DNA of 64,000 nucleotides from Rhizopus sp. PT2906 (Eukaryota; Mucoromycota; Mucoromycetes; Mucorales; Rhizopodaceae). The position numbers and the translations under genes were made by a program. The DNA lies in assembly GCA_025529335.1 (NCBI GenBank), contig JAMYHX010000109.1:36747-100746 (forward strand), in the 5' to 3' direction. The notes below the pieces were generated by a model. The model was not told the origin of the DNA. It saw nothing but the letters and a program-made list of their open reading frames with translations, and did not search any database. Positions 11,096 through 24,938 of the stretch are shown in pieces. The stretch's first letter is position 1. Each line of letters begins with the position of its first letter.

Positions 11096-13946
11096 ATGGA
11101 AGCGAAACCAAACGAAGAACAATCTGTTGAAGTAAAGGAAGTGGTTAACTCTACTCCTGCTGAAGATTGGGATTCTGATGTTGCTGAAATTCCTAGATTG
11201 CAAGTTATTGACGAACATCAGAAATTCACGTAATGAGCTCTAGTTGCTTTTCTTTCTTTTAAACTAATACCATGACAATAGTGAGCAGCTTCCTGAATAT
11301 ATGGGAAAGTGGGGTTTAGCTGATGCAGGTTTTAAATATGATGTCGTAGCTGTGTTTGGCTCTCAAAGCACTGGCAAAAGTAATATATATATAATTAGCA
11401 AATAAACATACATATACACAAATGACTAATGCAAACAATAGGTACTCTCTTGAACAAGCTATTTGGCACCAGGTTTGCAGAAATGAATGAAAACCAACGG
11501 CAGCAAACGACCAAGGGTATCTGGCTGTCCCGTGGTCGAGGTATGCACGTACTCGTGATGGACGTCGAAGGCACAGACGGTCGTGAACGTGGAGAAGATC
11601 AAGACTTTGAGCGTAAATCGGCCTTGTTCTCTATGGCCACAAGTGAAGTAATCATTCTCAACCTTTGGGAACATCAGGTCGGTCTCTATCAAGGCGCCAA
11701 TATGGGATTGCTAAAGACCGTTTTTGAAGTCAACTTGCAGTTATTCCAAAACCAAAGAGGGTAAAAACAAAAAAAATATATATTCACGTGCATATATTGT
11801 GGAAGATCTGACGCAAATATAAAGTAAGGAAAAGACCCTCTTGTTTATGGTCATTCGTGACTTTGTTGGCGCAACACCTTTGGAAAACTTGGCAAGAACA
11901 CTTCGAACTGACCTTGAAAAGATCTGGGAAAGCTTGTCAAAGGTATATATATATATTTAAATATGGATAGCATTTGATTAATATATGTGTGTTAGCCTGA
12001 GGGACTTGAAGACTGCAAGATCACAGATTACTTTGATTTCATGTTTACTGGCTTACCTCACAAAATTTTATTGCCCGACAAGTTCGATGAGGAAGTAGCC
12101 AAGCTTCGAAAGAGGTAAAAAAAAAAAAAAAAGAATATGACTGTATTCATCATCCTCTTTAGATTCAATGATCCTAATCATCCTGATTTCGTATTCCGTC
12201 CTGAATATCATAAGCGTATTCCTGCTGATGGTTATCACTTGTATGCTTCAAGTATCTGGGATAAAATTCTAACAAACAAAGATCTTGATTTGCCTACACA
12301 ACAGGAGTTATTGGCTCAGTACAGATGTGATGAGATTGCTAATGTAAGGGGATTCATTGTACATATGGCGGCATGCTAATCCCTCTCTTCTAGGCTGCAT
12401 TTGTAGTATTCCAAGAAGGCACTGCACTCTTCAAATCACCTATTCTTGAAAAGGGCGAGATTATGGATGATTTGGGAGAGAGAATGAAGAAACTCCAGCA
12501 GGAAGCGCTACAATCGTTTGATAAGAGCGCCTCTCGTTATAACCAAGGCGTGTATCAGAAAAAACGAGTTGAGATGGTGACTAAACTGAATACACAATTG
12601 GGTGTTTACTTTGTGGGTCAATTGAAAAACTTGCACAAGAAGGCGATTCATTTGTTTAATGACAAACTTCAACAAGAGTTAAAGAAGCCCAAGTATCAGT
12701 TTGCTGAGGTAGTTTCATCATGTTTGAAAGAAGCAACTGCATTTTTTGAGAATGGTGCCAAAGGTACGTTGAAATAATCTATATGTATCTCTTATTTATG
12801 CCTCTGGTTGCAGCCATGGTCATTGAAGGAACAGATTGGTCCTATGCCCATGAAGAAGAAGCTTTGAAGGAAGAGTTTAAAGAATTGGCCGCAAAGGCGC
12901 GTACAAAGGAATTTACAAAGATGAGCAAAGCACTTGAAAAGCAAATAGAAACCGAGCTTACGGATCCTGTCGCACTTGAACTCAATAGACCTGGATCAGA
13001 TATGTGGGCCAAGATTATCAGTATCTATAACGCCACATTGGCTGATGCTGAGAAGGTACTGGCCAAACAAGCAGAAAGTAAGTGCTTTTGTTGAGGTCAT
13101 GGTGTTGTTTGCTCACATTTTACTTTACAGGCTTTGATCTTTCAACTGAAGAAGCTCAAGCATCAGCTGCCAATTTGAAGAGACAAACTTGGTTGGTATT
13201 AAGAAAAAAAATAGATGAGGAATTAGCTGATAATCTGCTACTGTTGAAGTTGAGAAACAGGTATATATAAAAAGAAGGGAAATGACAGCCTTATATTTAT
13301 TAAAACGTGTATCAGATTTGAAGAAAAGTTTCGATATGATGAAAAGGGTCTTCCAAAAGTATGGAAACCGGAAGATAATATTGATATTCATTTTAAGAAA
13401 GCTAGAGACGAAGTAAGCAAAAACACAGAAAGATAAAAGTAGGATCTAATTGATATTTTTTATTAGACCTTGTCTTTGATCAAATTGTTCTCCAAGATTG
13501 ATACAAGTTCAGATGATGAGTTTAAGATTGAATCAACTGAAGAGTTTGATTTTGAACAGTCACTTATTATTCTTGGTGAAGGCAAGCAAATTGATATATC
13601 AAATCGTTTCAAGAGAGAATCCGATGCATTCTATTTGGAAGCCAAACGATCTGTAGTTGCCACTACAGCCAAGATACCCACTTGGGCCGTTATTGCCATG
13701 ATATTCCTCGGTTGGAATGAATTCATGACAATCTTGAAGAGTCCTATCTACCTTGTGTTATTCATCTTGTGTGTATCCGTTGGTTACGTTGTATATGCTC
13801 TTAACCTTTGGGGACCTTTAGAAAGAATACTGACAACTGTATTCAATGAAGCGACGAGTATGGCCAAGAATCGAATTGCGGAAACAGTGCATGCTTCAGG
13901 AAGTGGTCGGTCACAATATGAAATGAAGGATTTTAAAACAGAATAA
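11096..13946 (+). CDS. SEY1: Sey1/RHD3-type dynamin-like GTPase for ER fusion
   Basis: Eleven exons (11096-11229, 11282-11379, 11442-11760, 11825-11942, 11996-12114, 12163-12343, 12394-12763, 12814-13077, 13131-13260, 13316-13412, 13467-13946) give 769 residues, the usual Sey1 length. The GTPase domain shows the P-loop GSQSTGKST, a switch region with QTTKGIW, MDVEGTDGRERGED and VIRDF. A long helical middle domain follows, then two closely spaced membrane segments near residues 679-722 that form the hairpin, and an amphipathic C-terminal tail. The protein tethers and fuses ER tubules into a network. All catalytic motifs are intact. Every splice junction was confirmed by phase. Confidence 0.95.
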
Positions 13947-14760
13947 AAAAAAGAACTGATTACACTTTATATTTGTTGTGGTATTTCATCATTGAAAGCG
14001 GGAATAAAGAAAAAGACAAGAAAAAAAAAATTTTTTTTAGATTATTTTTCATTTGATTTTACAATGTATACATAAATGGTGGTGATATGGTTTTGCCTCA
14101 GGTCAAGGGCACATAGTGCCTACCTTAAGCCTAGGAATATATCATCCAGATCATTCGAAAAGTTATAAGCAAACCTTCACCGAGATTCAGCCCGAAGGCC
14201 TTCACTCAAGGATCAGGCTACTCATAACCCATAGCTCGAACAATCTCCTGTTCTGACTTGTGTTACTTAAGGATATGCGCAGATTATTATGAGTCATGAA
14301 GACTCCTACGCCCTAGTATAGTAACATATTATTTTCAAGCGTAAAGAAAAGAAAAAGGACAAGGACAGGGTTGCTTTTTTATAGACAAAAACTAAAAACT
14401 CCGTAATGTCCGCCAATAATAACTGAACGTCACAAAATTTCTCGAAGAAATATAAAATTTTTTTTACTGACCAATAAGAGAGACATGTTGTCAAATCAAT
14501 CCTGTACTTATTCCTTTCTTCTCTTCGTTAAATTATAAAGAGAATCAATGAAATATATATATGTTTGATATGGTTTTGATTTGAAAATAAAAGCATAGAT
14601 ACTTGATATCGCGTGAATATATATATATATATATTTTATAAGTGAGCTGTCTTGAGAATACCGGACAAATCAGATTTAAGAGAGAAGCGCTCTTTAAATT
14701 CACGACACACCTCATCATTTATGCAATCTTGTTTTTCTTTTTTTCTTTTACAGCCCCTCA
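13947..14760. other. Intergenic, terminator of SEY1 and promoter of the TPR-like gene
   Basis: AT-rich with short A/T runs and an (AT)n stretch near 14620-14635. No coding frame or RNA gene was recognised. A pyrimidine-rich leader precedes the ATG at 14761. Confidence 0.5.
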
Positions 14761-17700
14761 ATGTCTGATTTTGCAGAGGCAATAACCTTGAGGCAATGTA
14801 AGTGCGCTCATAACTGTGTAAACGCGCAATTCATTCTTTGTAATTAGCTCTTGACTATGAAGAGTTGCAAAGGAGATATTGTCAGCTTGAAGATTCTGTC
14901 AAACAACTTGAACAACAAAATATATCCCTGAGTAAATAATAAAGTCAAATCTATTTTTTCAATGTATTAATTTATTATAGAACGCGATGCTGAAGAGGCA
15001 TTGTCTGAAAAAGAGAAGGCTGAAACATTAAGACACAAAATTGAAGATGAGAATAAGCAGATTAAAGAAAGACTAGGCATTGCCGAGAATGCAGAACGAA
15101 AGCTATTTGAAGAAAATGGCATATTACACATGAAGCTTGCTCAAGAAAGAGGTAATAGCTAGCTACTTTTAACTCTTGTTTTTCTAATTCAATCATATAG
15201 ACAAAATGTGTAAAGTGATGCAGGAAAAGGATGAGCTTAAGCAAAAGGAAATTGACTATTTGTTACTGGAAGCAAATGCAAAAGCTGAAAGATATAATCT
15301 TCAAGTAAAAGCGAGCCTTGATTGCTTACAATATTACAAATAACTAAATATTACAGTACAGTTGACAAATGACAGTCTTCAAGAACAATTCAAGAATCAA
15401 AAGATTGCTCAAGATGCTCTTCGTGAAAAGTACACAACGCTCGAAATGGAGCATGAAAAACACATTCAAGACTCTGTAAGGATGAGTAAAGCAGATATGG
15501 TTGCTTTTTATTGACAATTATATTATAGAATAGCACAATTCATGCTTTGAAAAACAAACTACTTGCAGTAGAAAAGGAAAAGCGTATTGCGACAGATGGC
15601 GTCAATCGTCTTCAGTTCAAGTTGAATAATGCCAATGAACTCTTGAGTCGCAACAAGGAAGAATTAACAGTCATAAAGAAAGAAAACAATGAGCTGAAGC
15701 TTCAGACTGAAAGACTAGAATCATCCTATCGCACATTAGAATCATCATATAAAGACTACATTGAACAATATCACAAAGTAGTCACAGAGAACAGAGAAAA
15801 GATACAGGAGCTTATGAACCAGAACAAAGAGTTGGAAAATCAAGTGACAGAACTGAACACAAAGCTACAAGAAGAAAAAGACCTTCGACACATTCAGTTC
15901 AAGCATATTACCGGCATGGAAAACACACCGGCTGGTCCATACAGCGAATCAGGAAGTCATTTACTCGCTTTGATTGACGAATATCAAAAATTGGGCAAAT
16001 ATCCTGAAGAAATATACACTGATTACTTTGAAATCAGGGCAAAGTATTTCACCGTCTTGTCCAAAGTGGAACACTCGACTGCAGTCACCGAAAGACTTAC
16101 ACGAGAACTCAATGATAAGGAAGCACTGTTTGAAAGACTCTATAAAGAACTTGAGGATTATAAAAATCAGCTTCATATCTCGAAACAGACCATAAACGAA
16201 CGCGAAGAAAGCTACCAGAATCTCGAGCAGAGGCTTGCAAAGACCAATGAGGAACTATCAAGGATAAAGAGTGAAAAGGAAAAAGCCGAAAATGCACTCA
16301 ATAATACAACCTATCAACTTCAATATCTTCTTGTCGATGTCCAGAAAAGACAAGATCCTATACCTCCTCCTGTTCAAGTATCTATCAAGCTCTTGTCCGA
16401 ACCGCCAGTAATTCCTAATCTGGAACACGATAAACTTGCCTTCAAAAATGTTTCAGAACTTGTCGACCTCAATAAATCATTATCGCAACAAGTTTTTACC
16501 CTGAAACAAGAATTAGCTGCTGCGAGAGATGCGGCCAATACTGCTGCAAGTGAAGAACAGACATCTGCGTTGGAAGAGGCTCAATCGGTTATATTTCATT
16601 TGAATCAACAACTCACCGAAAGACAAGCACAGCTTGAAGTTTTGCAAGAAGAGATTGGAAGTTACAAGAAGCGTCTAGAACAAAAGAAGGAGACGAGCAA
16701 CTCAAATATTGTATTAGAAAAATGTCTGAGTCAGCTGAAGGAGGCAACAGATGCATTTGCTACTTATCGTGCTGAAACAGCCATAGAGATCGATAAACTT
16801 CGACAAGAACTTCAGTTATCACGCAAGTCTGAACATGAAGCACGAAATCTTTTGATTTCAGTCCAGACCAGCGCTACTTATCTCGAACAAAAGTGCACGA
16901 GTTTGACAGAGACAATTCAACAACGTGAAGTAGAGCTCAACGAAGCACGACAAGAGAGCGCTGCAGCTCATGAGCAATTTGTTGCAAAGGAAAATGAGGC
17001 TCAGGAGATACGTGAATCATTAGTTGAATGCAACACAAAGATCAAGCAACTTGAAACCGAAGCAGTCGATCTTCAGCTACAGCTTGACTCCAAGATCAGA
17101 GCTTACGACACATTAAAGCAAGATTTGAACGAAACTATTGCAGAAAAAGTACGATTGAACACACTTTTGGAAAACATAAGTTCTCGTATCGAAAGTCTTC
17201 AATTGACATCTACAAAGCAAGCCGAATTGTCCAAAGAACGCATCTCTAAACTTACTAGCGAATTACAGTCCTGTCGAAAAGTCATCATGTCCTTGGAAAA
17301 GGAGATTGAAGCATCCACAACAACTAATTACCAAGACATCCAAGGCAAATACAAGGAAGCACTAGGACAGATCCAATTCTTCAAAGAGAAGCTTACAGAG
17401 ACCGAACAAAAATTGTCAAGAGTTAATCAAGAAAAGATTATTGCTGAAACAAAGTTATCAGAAGCTGAAGCAAGTCTCAGCAGATCTAATATGGATACTT
17501 CCCATGCTACGATCCCATCGGGTGGTTCATGTGATGAGCATATCCATTTAATAGCCGAACTAAAGGACCGTGTTCGTGTTTTGGAAGAAGAAAAGGACGA
17601 ATACATGTCTATTGTAGAAGACACCAACAAGAAGATAACCGAAATTGCAAACGAACACAAAAAATATGCTGAAGAAGCTAATAGTCGCATTGAGAAATTG

Positions 17701-19993
17701 AACACGGATCTCGAAGCTCGTAACCAAATGGTTTCCAAGGCTCAGGAAGGCGCTCAAAAGGCAAAGGAAGAGTACGATGCATTATGCGAGAAACTTCAGG
17801 ATATTCAGACTAAGCTTACAGAGGAAAACAAAGAATTAAGATCTGACAAGACTCGTTTGGAACTCGAAGTTGAAGAGAAGCGAAATCAGGTTGAAAAGTT
17901 GAGCGTGTCAGTAGAAGAACAAAAACAGGCACTGAATGAGATTCAAGAAAGACTTTGTCAGGAAGAAAGAAAGAGTCAGCAAGCTGAGGAAAGTGCAATA
18001 AAGCTTCGTCAAGAACTTTCTCAGCTTGAAAGCGAATTGAGCAGCACTAGGCAGAAACTGGGTGACGTCAAGGCTCAGTTTGAGTCGACAAGCGTAGCAT
18101 ATAAGCGTGAAGCTGCTGAATGGGCTCAGTTCCAAGAAAGTATCAAGAAATATCAAGAAGAGACTGAAACTATGGAAACCGAAGCTTGCACTCGCCTAGA
18201 GGAACTGCTTGACAAACTTGCCAAGTGGAATGAGACGAACGATGCGAGGGCAGGAACTGATATTCATGAATTCTCTCGCGATATTTACTCTCAGCTTCGG
18301 GCAACTAATACCAAGCTTCACCATGAAAAGAAGGCAAGCGAAGCCAAGTATTTAGAAGAGATGCGAAAGTATAGATTGCTCCAAGAAGAATATAATAGTT
18401 CCAGACAGAGGCTTGACATAGCTCGCAATATGGTCAAAGAGCTTGAAGCAACCAACGAGAAATTGCTAGAACAGAAGGCGGCTGAAGTCTCGGTTTATAA
18501 GGTCGAAGTGGATGCGTTTAGAACTCAAAATATTTCTTTGGTAGAAGATAATAATCGATTGAAAAAGAAGATTGAACAAATTGAAACTGAATTATCTACC
18601 AAGATCAAGGAAACTGAACCTCTGGTTGTGAAGGTTGCAGAAATGGAAGCCCGGTTAGAGAGCACACAAGGGTTGATTGAAATATTAACTGCTAAAGAAA
18701 AGGAGTGGTCTGCACGATCGGCTGAGATCCTTGCTAAGCATAATCAAGTGGATGTCAAAGAAGTGGATCGTATAAAGGCCGAAAATGAGACAGTTAAAGC
18801 TGAATTGGAAAAAATTAGTAATGAATTGCAGACGATGAAGGCTTCAGTAGCACCATTAAACGAGAGGATAAAGTCTCTTGAAACAGAATTGGAAACAACT
18901 AGATCTAGTCAAGCTAGTCTTGTGTCAAATGCAAACAATAAACAGCGCTTTGCATTGGAGTTGAAGAATCGTCTGATGGATGCCAACAAAAAGAATACAG
19001 AGCTAGAGTCAAAGATTGCAGACCTACAAAAACAATTGAAAGAAGCAACCGCTGCAGCTACTAATACTACTACTGCTGCTGGTGGTGGTACTTCCATTTC
19101 CGTAAGTTATAAAAATAGCTTCATAATCCTAATTATTCATCCTTTATTAGAAGTCAAATGATATCAGTCCACAGAAATTAAAATCGTTGGAAGAAGCGTT
19201 AAAGAAAGAACAAGAAGCAAGACAAGCAGCAGAACAAGATGCAAAGAGCGCAGAAACGTCATTAAAGAAGAAATTAGATGAATTCCAATCATTAGAAACA
19301 AAATATGCTGGCATATTGAATAGAGCTAAAGTGATCCAACATGAGAAGAGCAAGCTGTCGGAAGAATTAAAGGCACTGAAGGCAGAACAAGAAAACAATG
19401 CAAAGAATAATTCCAAGAGCACTGAAGACGCTAATACTGCATTAGTTGCTGAACTCAAAGAAAAGATGGCTGCGATGGAGGAAGAGCTGAAGAAAGCGAG
19501 ACAGGAAGTAGTGGATGTTACTATCGAAATAGGAAGACTCAGGGTGATGCATTCAATGTCACAAAACAGAAACAAACGGCTTCAGGAGGAACTTACAGCG
19601 CTTAAGGACGCAGCGCCAGTAGAACCAGTTGTAGAAGCATCTACTGATTTATCTTTAACAGACATTGCATCTGAAAACGTAGAAGACAGCGCAGAAGGCG
19701 AAACTACAACCTCATCAGAAAAGACAAACAACAAGTCCGTGGAACAAGTCGTTGAAAGCAGCGTACTGTCTGTGGATCAATCCTTGGAATCTTTTGAGGA
19801 TCAAACGACGGAACAAAGTCTGGGGCAGACAGATAATAATAATAATCAATCAGTAACACAAACAGAAGAAGCTCTTGACAAAGATACCACTGAGGCTGAA
19901 GATTCCCTAGCCGAAGAACATAGTAGTGTCAAGCGTGAGAGAGAAACCGAGGAAGGTGAAATTGAAACCCCCGAGAAGAAACATAAAGTGTGA
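14761..19993 (+). CDS. Mlp1/TPR-like coiled-coil nuclear basket protein
   Basis: Seven exons (14761-14797, 14848-14931, 14981-15151, 15201-15304, 15362-15475, 15529-19101, 19151-19993) give 1,641 residues. Nearly the whole chain is heptad coiled coil rich in Glu, Lys, Gln and Leu, with a short break near PAGPYSESG. The C-terminal ~150 residues turn acidic and disordered and end with a basic KKHK cluster. Length, parallel coiled-coil build and acidic tail match Mlp1/TPR proteins, which line the nuclear pore basket and aid mRNA export and spindle checkpoint docking. Generic coiled-coil proteins can look alike, so the family is inferred. The third acceptor near 15355 has two adjacent AGs; only the second keeps the frame. 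Confidence 0.75.
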
Positions 19994-20110
19994 ATATATA
20001 AAAAAGGATAACGCCATGGATTTGAAAAAGCGGAATTAAATGTATTTTATGCCTTTCGATTTATTTTTTTCTTATTCTTTTTTTATTTTTTGTTTTTTTA
20101 TTTTACTTTA

Positions 20111-23088
20111 ATGACAATTACAAATGAGCAAACCACGACAACAAGTGGGAGAGTAAATGACTTGGGAGAAAAAGAAACGACGACTGTTGTCAACATATTA
20201 GGACTTTCTCTTGTAAATATACTACAAGATATCAGAAATAGTCAAGGTAGATATTTATATAAAAAAAGAACAGGCCTTTTGATCTTTTAACGGTTTTCTT
20301 TTTTTTTTTAAAAAAAAAAAAAGAAAAAGAAACATGTGCATCATCCTCAGAAACAGCAGCATTTTTAGCTCAACGCAGTCTTGATGATAAAGATGGAATT
20401 TATATTCACTGCCTGATGACTGGATTTATGGCGGTTTATCTAACATTCATTGAACTTGTTCTGTCAGACTCATTTCATGATTTCATGCGACTATTTTCAC
20501 CGCATGATTCCTTGTTAAGCACGCCATTTGTATGGTACTACTATAAACATCATGTTTCACTACTATATCACCTACGCATACAACTTGATCATCTTGATAT
20601 ATCAATCACTAGCATTGACACCATCATTTCCAAATTTTATACCCACTACTTTTTAGAAACATCAGCCCAGAAGCACCAAAAAGATCATGGTCAATATTAT
20701 ACACCCAAACCAGTCATTCAGTTCATGTGGGAGAAGGTAATTGCGTCAAGACCTCTTTTAGTACACTGCGGTATACCACGCATCTTTGATCCATGTCTTG
20801 GAATAGGCTCCTTTTTATGCGAATACATTCATCGATTGATTGAGCAGTGTAGACAATATGTATGGAATGACGCTGAGCGTCTTGCCAAGCTGTTGACACA
20901 AGATATTCCTGAAAGCATATGGGGAGTAGAGATTGATCCATTTACATATCATTTATGCAAATTGAACATGATGGTTCACTTGTTTCCTATTTATCAAAGA
21001 TTAAATGAACTCCAATTAAGCTTACCGCCACATTCAATAAATCGATTGAGATTATTTTGTAATGACACGCTCACGTTGCGATGTGACGACGGTAACCAAG
21101 ACGCTTTTGAAAAGGACTGCCTCAATCTATTACGTGATCCTTCAAAGCTAAAGTTTCATTATATCGTCACAAACCCACCCTACATGATCAGAAAGACCGG
21201 ATTCATCACTCAACCCGATCCTACGCTCTATGATCTGCAAACACTCGGAGGAAGAGGTACTCAAGCTTATGTATACTTTATGTGGGCTGCTCTTCAACGC
21301 ATTGATGATCAACTTGGTCAAGTCTGTCTGATCACGCCCAGTCAATGGACCATACTCGAGTTTGCCCAGCATTTCCGGTAATAACAAAAAAAACATTGTC
21401 CTTTTTCTCTTTTGAGAGTTAAAAAAAAAATCACACAGCTCATTCCGCTGTTTAAATGAATTAATAGAGAATGGATCTTGATGAATTGTAAGCTGCTAGA
21501 CATGTATGAATTTGAACCATATAAAATTTGGCCCAAGGTACAAACAGATTCACTCATTTTCCGTATTTGCAAACGTACATCAATACTGGATCATTTTGAA
21601 TATACACTCTATCTTCGAAACAAGGCTCGAAATACACCGCTTGCTGACCTGTTGCAGCAGTATCGCGATTTCAATCCCCTGACAAACTGTAACCCCCAGC
21701 TTCAGTTTCGATACAGCTTTTGTTTAAAGAGCTGTAAGGGTATGGCATCCTTTGCATTCATTCTTCCAACCACTTCCTGTCTGGACGAGCTTAACAGGCT
21801 TACTGGTCATTTGCCACGGTTATGTGATGGAGAAGGCAAGAGAGATGGCCAAGCGCCTCTTGTTTGGCATCGGGGACCCAATACAAATCCTGTTTATGCT
21901 CTCGTGGTCAGAACTGCATGGGCACGACACAGATTTGGAGATAAAGTGTGTCAGCAGTGGTTAAAGCCTTGCTTTTATTGGAATGGTAAGTCAGGGTATG
22001 CGTCTACTGGAGGCGGTAAAGAAGGAGAATTTTGGAAAACAAGGGACCCACTTCGACTCATCAAAAAGGAAGCCTCAGCAGCCGAAGCGTATTGGCCATA
22101 CCGTTCATATGACGAAAAGGAGTCATTTTATTCTCTCATCATGATCAATAGAGAAGACGCTGACTACTTGCGAGCACAGAGCACAGAGGACAAGAGTTAT
22201 GCTGTGCTCTATAATTACTTACATGAAGCTCGTCTTTCGTTGCAGGCCAACAAGAATGATAAAGATATTGTGTATTGTCAGTACAGCAAATGTGGGACAG
22301 AATATCCTGTAAAGATCGTTCATCCTATCAACTGTGGCTATTATTCACGTACGCAGCCTCGTCAAAGATTTTTTATAGACACAACACAGATAGCCGTGAC
22401 GAACCAGTGCATTTATTTTACGATTCAACCCTCGACTCCCTGGCAAGACTATGATTACTTTTGTGGAATCTTGAATTGTACTCTCTTGCAGTACTTTACC
22501 AAAATGTACTGCAGTTATGATCAGCAAGGTCGAATGCGGTTCTTTGGACGGTCTATGGCCACTATACCATTTGCTCCGCCTCCTTCCGCTCGATTCATGC
22601 ATGAACTTGCTCTCTTTGTACAATCCGTCACGTTCACTCGCACATGGCTGTACACATTTATTCGACATACACACAGTGGACAACGGCTGATGGAGCGTGT
22701 AAGAAGCTACGAATGGCACCTTGATGAAGCTGACAAGACAGCGTTAAGCCATTACGATACGCTTGACATACGGCCCGATGCTGATCTAGCAAGCTTTTCG
22801 TGCTGGCAAAGTATACAATGGATCGATGACTTTGTACAGAGAAAACGAGGCGATGCGTTCCACTGTTTTGTCGTTTTGTTGAAAATTGCGTCTTTATTTC
22901 AGTTTGCGATTGATCAGATGGCCTATTATGCATACGGTATTCCTCTTCATCTGCAGTTGGAAGTAGAAAAGGAGCTACAGCTGATCAGTCAACGTAGAGA
23001 ATGGACAATGCAGATTAGGGAACTGGAATATAATGAAGAGAATTGGAGTAGTTTGATCATAAACACAGCAAAATCCCTGGTGGATTAG
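20111..23088 (+). CDS. Eco57I-type N6-adenine DNA methyltransferase (bacterial-like)
   Basis: Three exons (20111-20246, 20351-21377, 21468-23088) give 927 residues. Methyltransferase motifs appear in order: GQYYTP (motif X, near residue 158), DPCLGIGSF (SAM-binding motif I, ~191), WGVEIDP (motif II, ~237) and NPPY (catalytic motif IV, ~319). This is the gamma-type adenine methylase order of Eco57I/type IIG and type I HsdM enzymes. The remaining ~550 residues would hold target recognition; I see no nuclease motif, so it looks like a methylase without a cutter. The donor at 21378 and acceptor ending at 21467 restore the frame exactly. Such a bacterial architecture in a spliced nuclear gene suggests old horizontal transfer. 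A role in the 6mA of early-diverging fungi is inference. Confidence 0.88.
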
Positions 23089-23139
23089 AGAATGATAATG
23101 ATAACTTTATTATTATGGAGGATTGTAAAATATGTATAA

Positions 23140-24338
23140 TTAAGAAGAGTAACCTGGAGGAGAAGAAGACGAAATGGCTGCGTATGTTAGGTGGTTTTCA
23201 TTATGGCTATTGTCATCAGATAGTATGGTGTCATCTATATGTCCTCCATATGCGGGAGGTGGTGGAAGTAATCCTTGCTTTGGTGCAAACGCTGCTTCTC
23301 GTTGATTTGCTATGATTATTGTTATACATTATGCCTTTGTTGGATGAGTATTTTTTTTTTTTTTACCTGGTATATATAAAAATTCTTGTAAGCCAAAATT
23401 GACAGACACATGGCAAGGACCAGAAGCCCCAACGATGGGAAAGATAGGATATTTAAATCCTATCAGTGCTTTACCTAGATTCTAAAGAAAGGAAAATAGA
23501 GAAGGGAGAGGGGGAGAGAAAAAAAAGAAAGTAAGAGAGAGATTGTAGGAAACTGGTGAACGAGAGGCATCTTACTTTTCCATTTTGAGTAAAGAAGATA
23601 GTTCCACTTTGATACAGATATCCTACACCTACGACATCGCCTTCCTTTATTGGTGGTCCATAGGGTCTTCCGTAGGTCGAATCACTGACAAATACAGCTC
23701 CTGAATTAGAATGATACGCTACAGAATGCTTATGCCATCCTGGTAATCTCCACCTTGGATAAGGTTTAGTCGCAAAACCTATGGCCACGCTATCCTCTTC
23801 GTGTAACTGGAGCACTTTTACTTCCCAGTAAGACAATTCCTGCATAGGTACTGGGAGATTGGTCATGATGCTTCCTTGACCTTGGCAAAATACGATTGTA
23901 TAAGGATCATCCATAATCGCAGCATTACTTTCGTACTCTGAATCCTGCGTCATGTCGGCCTCTACAAACTTCCAAGCCAAGACTCCTTTTTCGATTATCA
24001 TCGGATCATTCTTTACATCGATGAATTGAGTTGTATTTGGTGGATATTTCTGTTGCCAGTCTATTTAAATATACGGTTAAGTGCTTATTATTATAATGTA
24101 TACCTCCTCTCTTACTTGTTACTGTTTTTATTGTTTCGTCGTCAGCCGCCTCTGCAATACGAACCAGTTGAATGTCATTCACTGGTCGTCCTTCTTCTTC
24201 TTGTTGCTGTTGTCGTTGTTGTTCAAGGAAACGAGTCTTTCTGAATACCCTTAAGCCAACACAGGCAGTTACTGAGAATAAGAGAATGACGAATATGATT
24301 ACAATTGCGTAAACAGGCTCATAGGGATTGTCAGGCAT
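23140..24338 (-). CDS. Ssh4/Ear1-like membrane SPRY adaptor for Rsp5 ubiquitin ligase
   Basis: Four exons (24338-24116, 24060-23576, 23481-23367, 23309-23140) encode 330 residues. One TM helix lies near residues 10-30, then a Gln-rich linker, a SPRY domain with SYWEVKVL, VAIGFATKPYP, PGWHKHSVAYHS and GTIFFTQNGK, and a C-terminal tail with two PY motifs, PPAY and PPGY. This order is that of yeast Ssh4 and Ear1, endosome/vacuole proteins that recruit the Nedd4-type ligase Rsp5 to sort membrane cargo. The PY motifs should bind WW domains. Its stop lies 51 bases from the stop of the convergent methyltransferase, so their 3' UTRs probably overlap. Confidence 0.85.
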
Positions 24339-24938
24339 CAGGTTATGAAAAAAAGAGAGAGAGAGAGGAGAGAGATTAAAAAAAGCAATTGAGCTGAGTT
24401 TTATAAAATTGGAAAGGAGTGAAAGAACAAAGAATTAGACGCATCCTTTTCTTGTTTATTGTTGTAAAGACATTCATTGGATAAGAAAAGGATGAAAGGG
24501 TATAAATACATAAAAGTCATTAATTTCCCCTTTCTATTTCATATTGACAACAATGATTACTGCATCAACTGGTTACTGCTTTATTTGCCATATTTATGCA
24601 AAAGCAGCTACTTTAGAAATTTCATTCATATATAGTTTAGCCTGTTAATGATCAATACTGATTACTGTTAACTGGACACAATGCATGCAAAAAAAAAAAA
24701 AAAAAAAGTCGCTGTTTCCTTGTATTTGATATTTACAATTATTCCCTTTCCCTTTAATATCCCCCCTTTTTTTTTTCTCTCTCTCTCTTTACACTGATTA
24801 ACTTTATCAACATAATAAAAGTTTGATACAAACTTGTAAAGTACACATTTATTACGCTCTTCTTTTTTTCTTGTTAGATGTAATATTTATAGTATGTATA
24901 TGATAACTCGGTTTCTTTTTTCGTATTTACATTCTAGG
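24339..24938. other. Intergenic between the Ssh4-like gene and the Cid1-like gene
   Basis: Contains the Ssh4-like promoter and the 3' end of the nucleotidyltransferase gene. Short A and T runs (18 A near 24690) and CT-rich stretches are visible. No coding frame was recognised. Confidence 0.5.

Noticed and set aside
16109..19575. Several antisense frames across the TPR-like gene
   Set aside because: They are rich in Ser, Phe and Leu, as expected for the complement of Glu/Lys/Gln coiled-coil codons, and lack domain matches or splice support.
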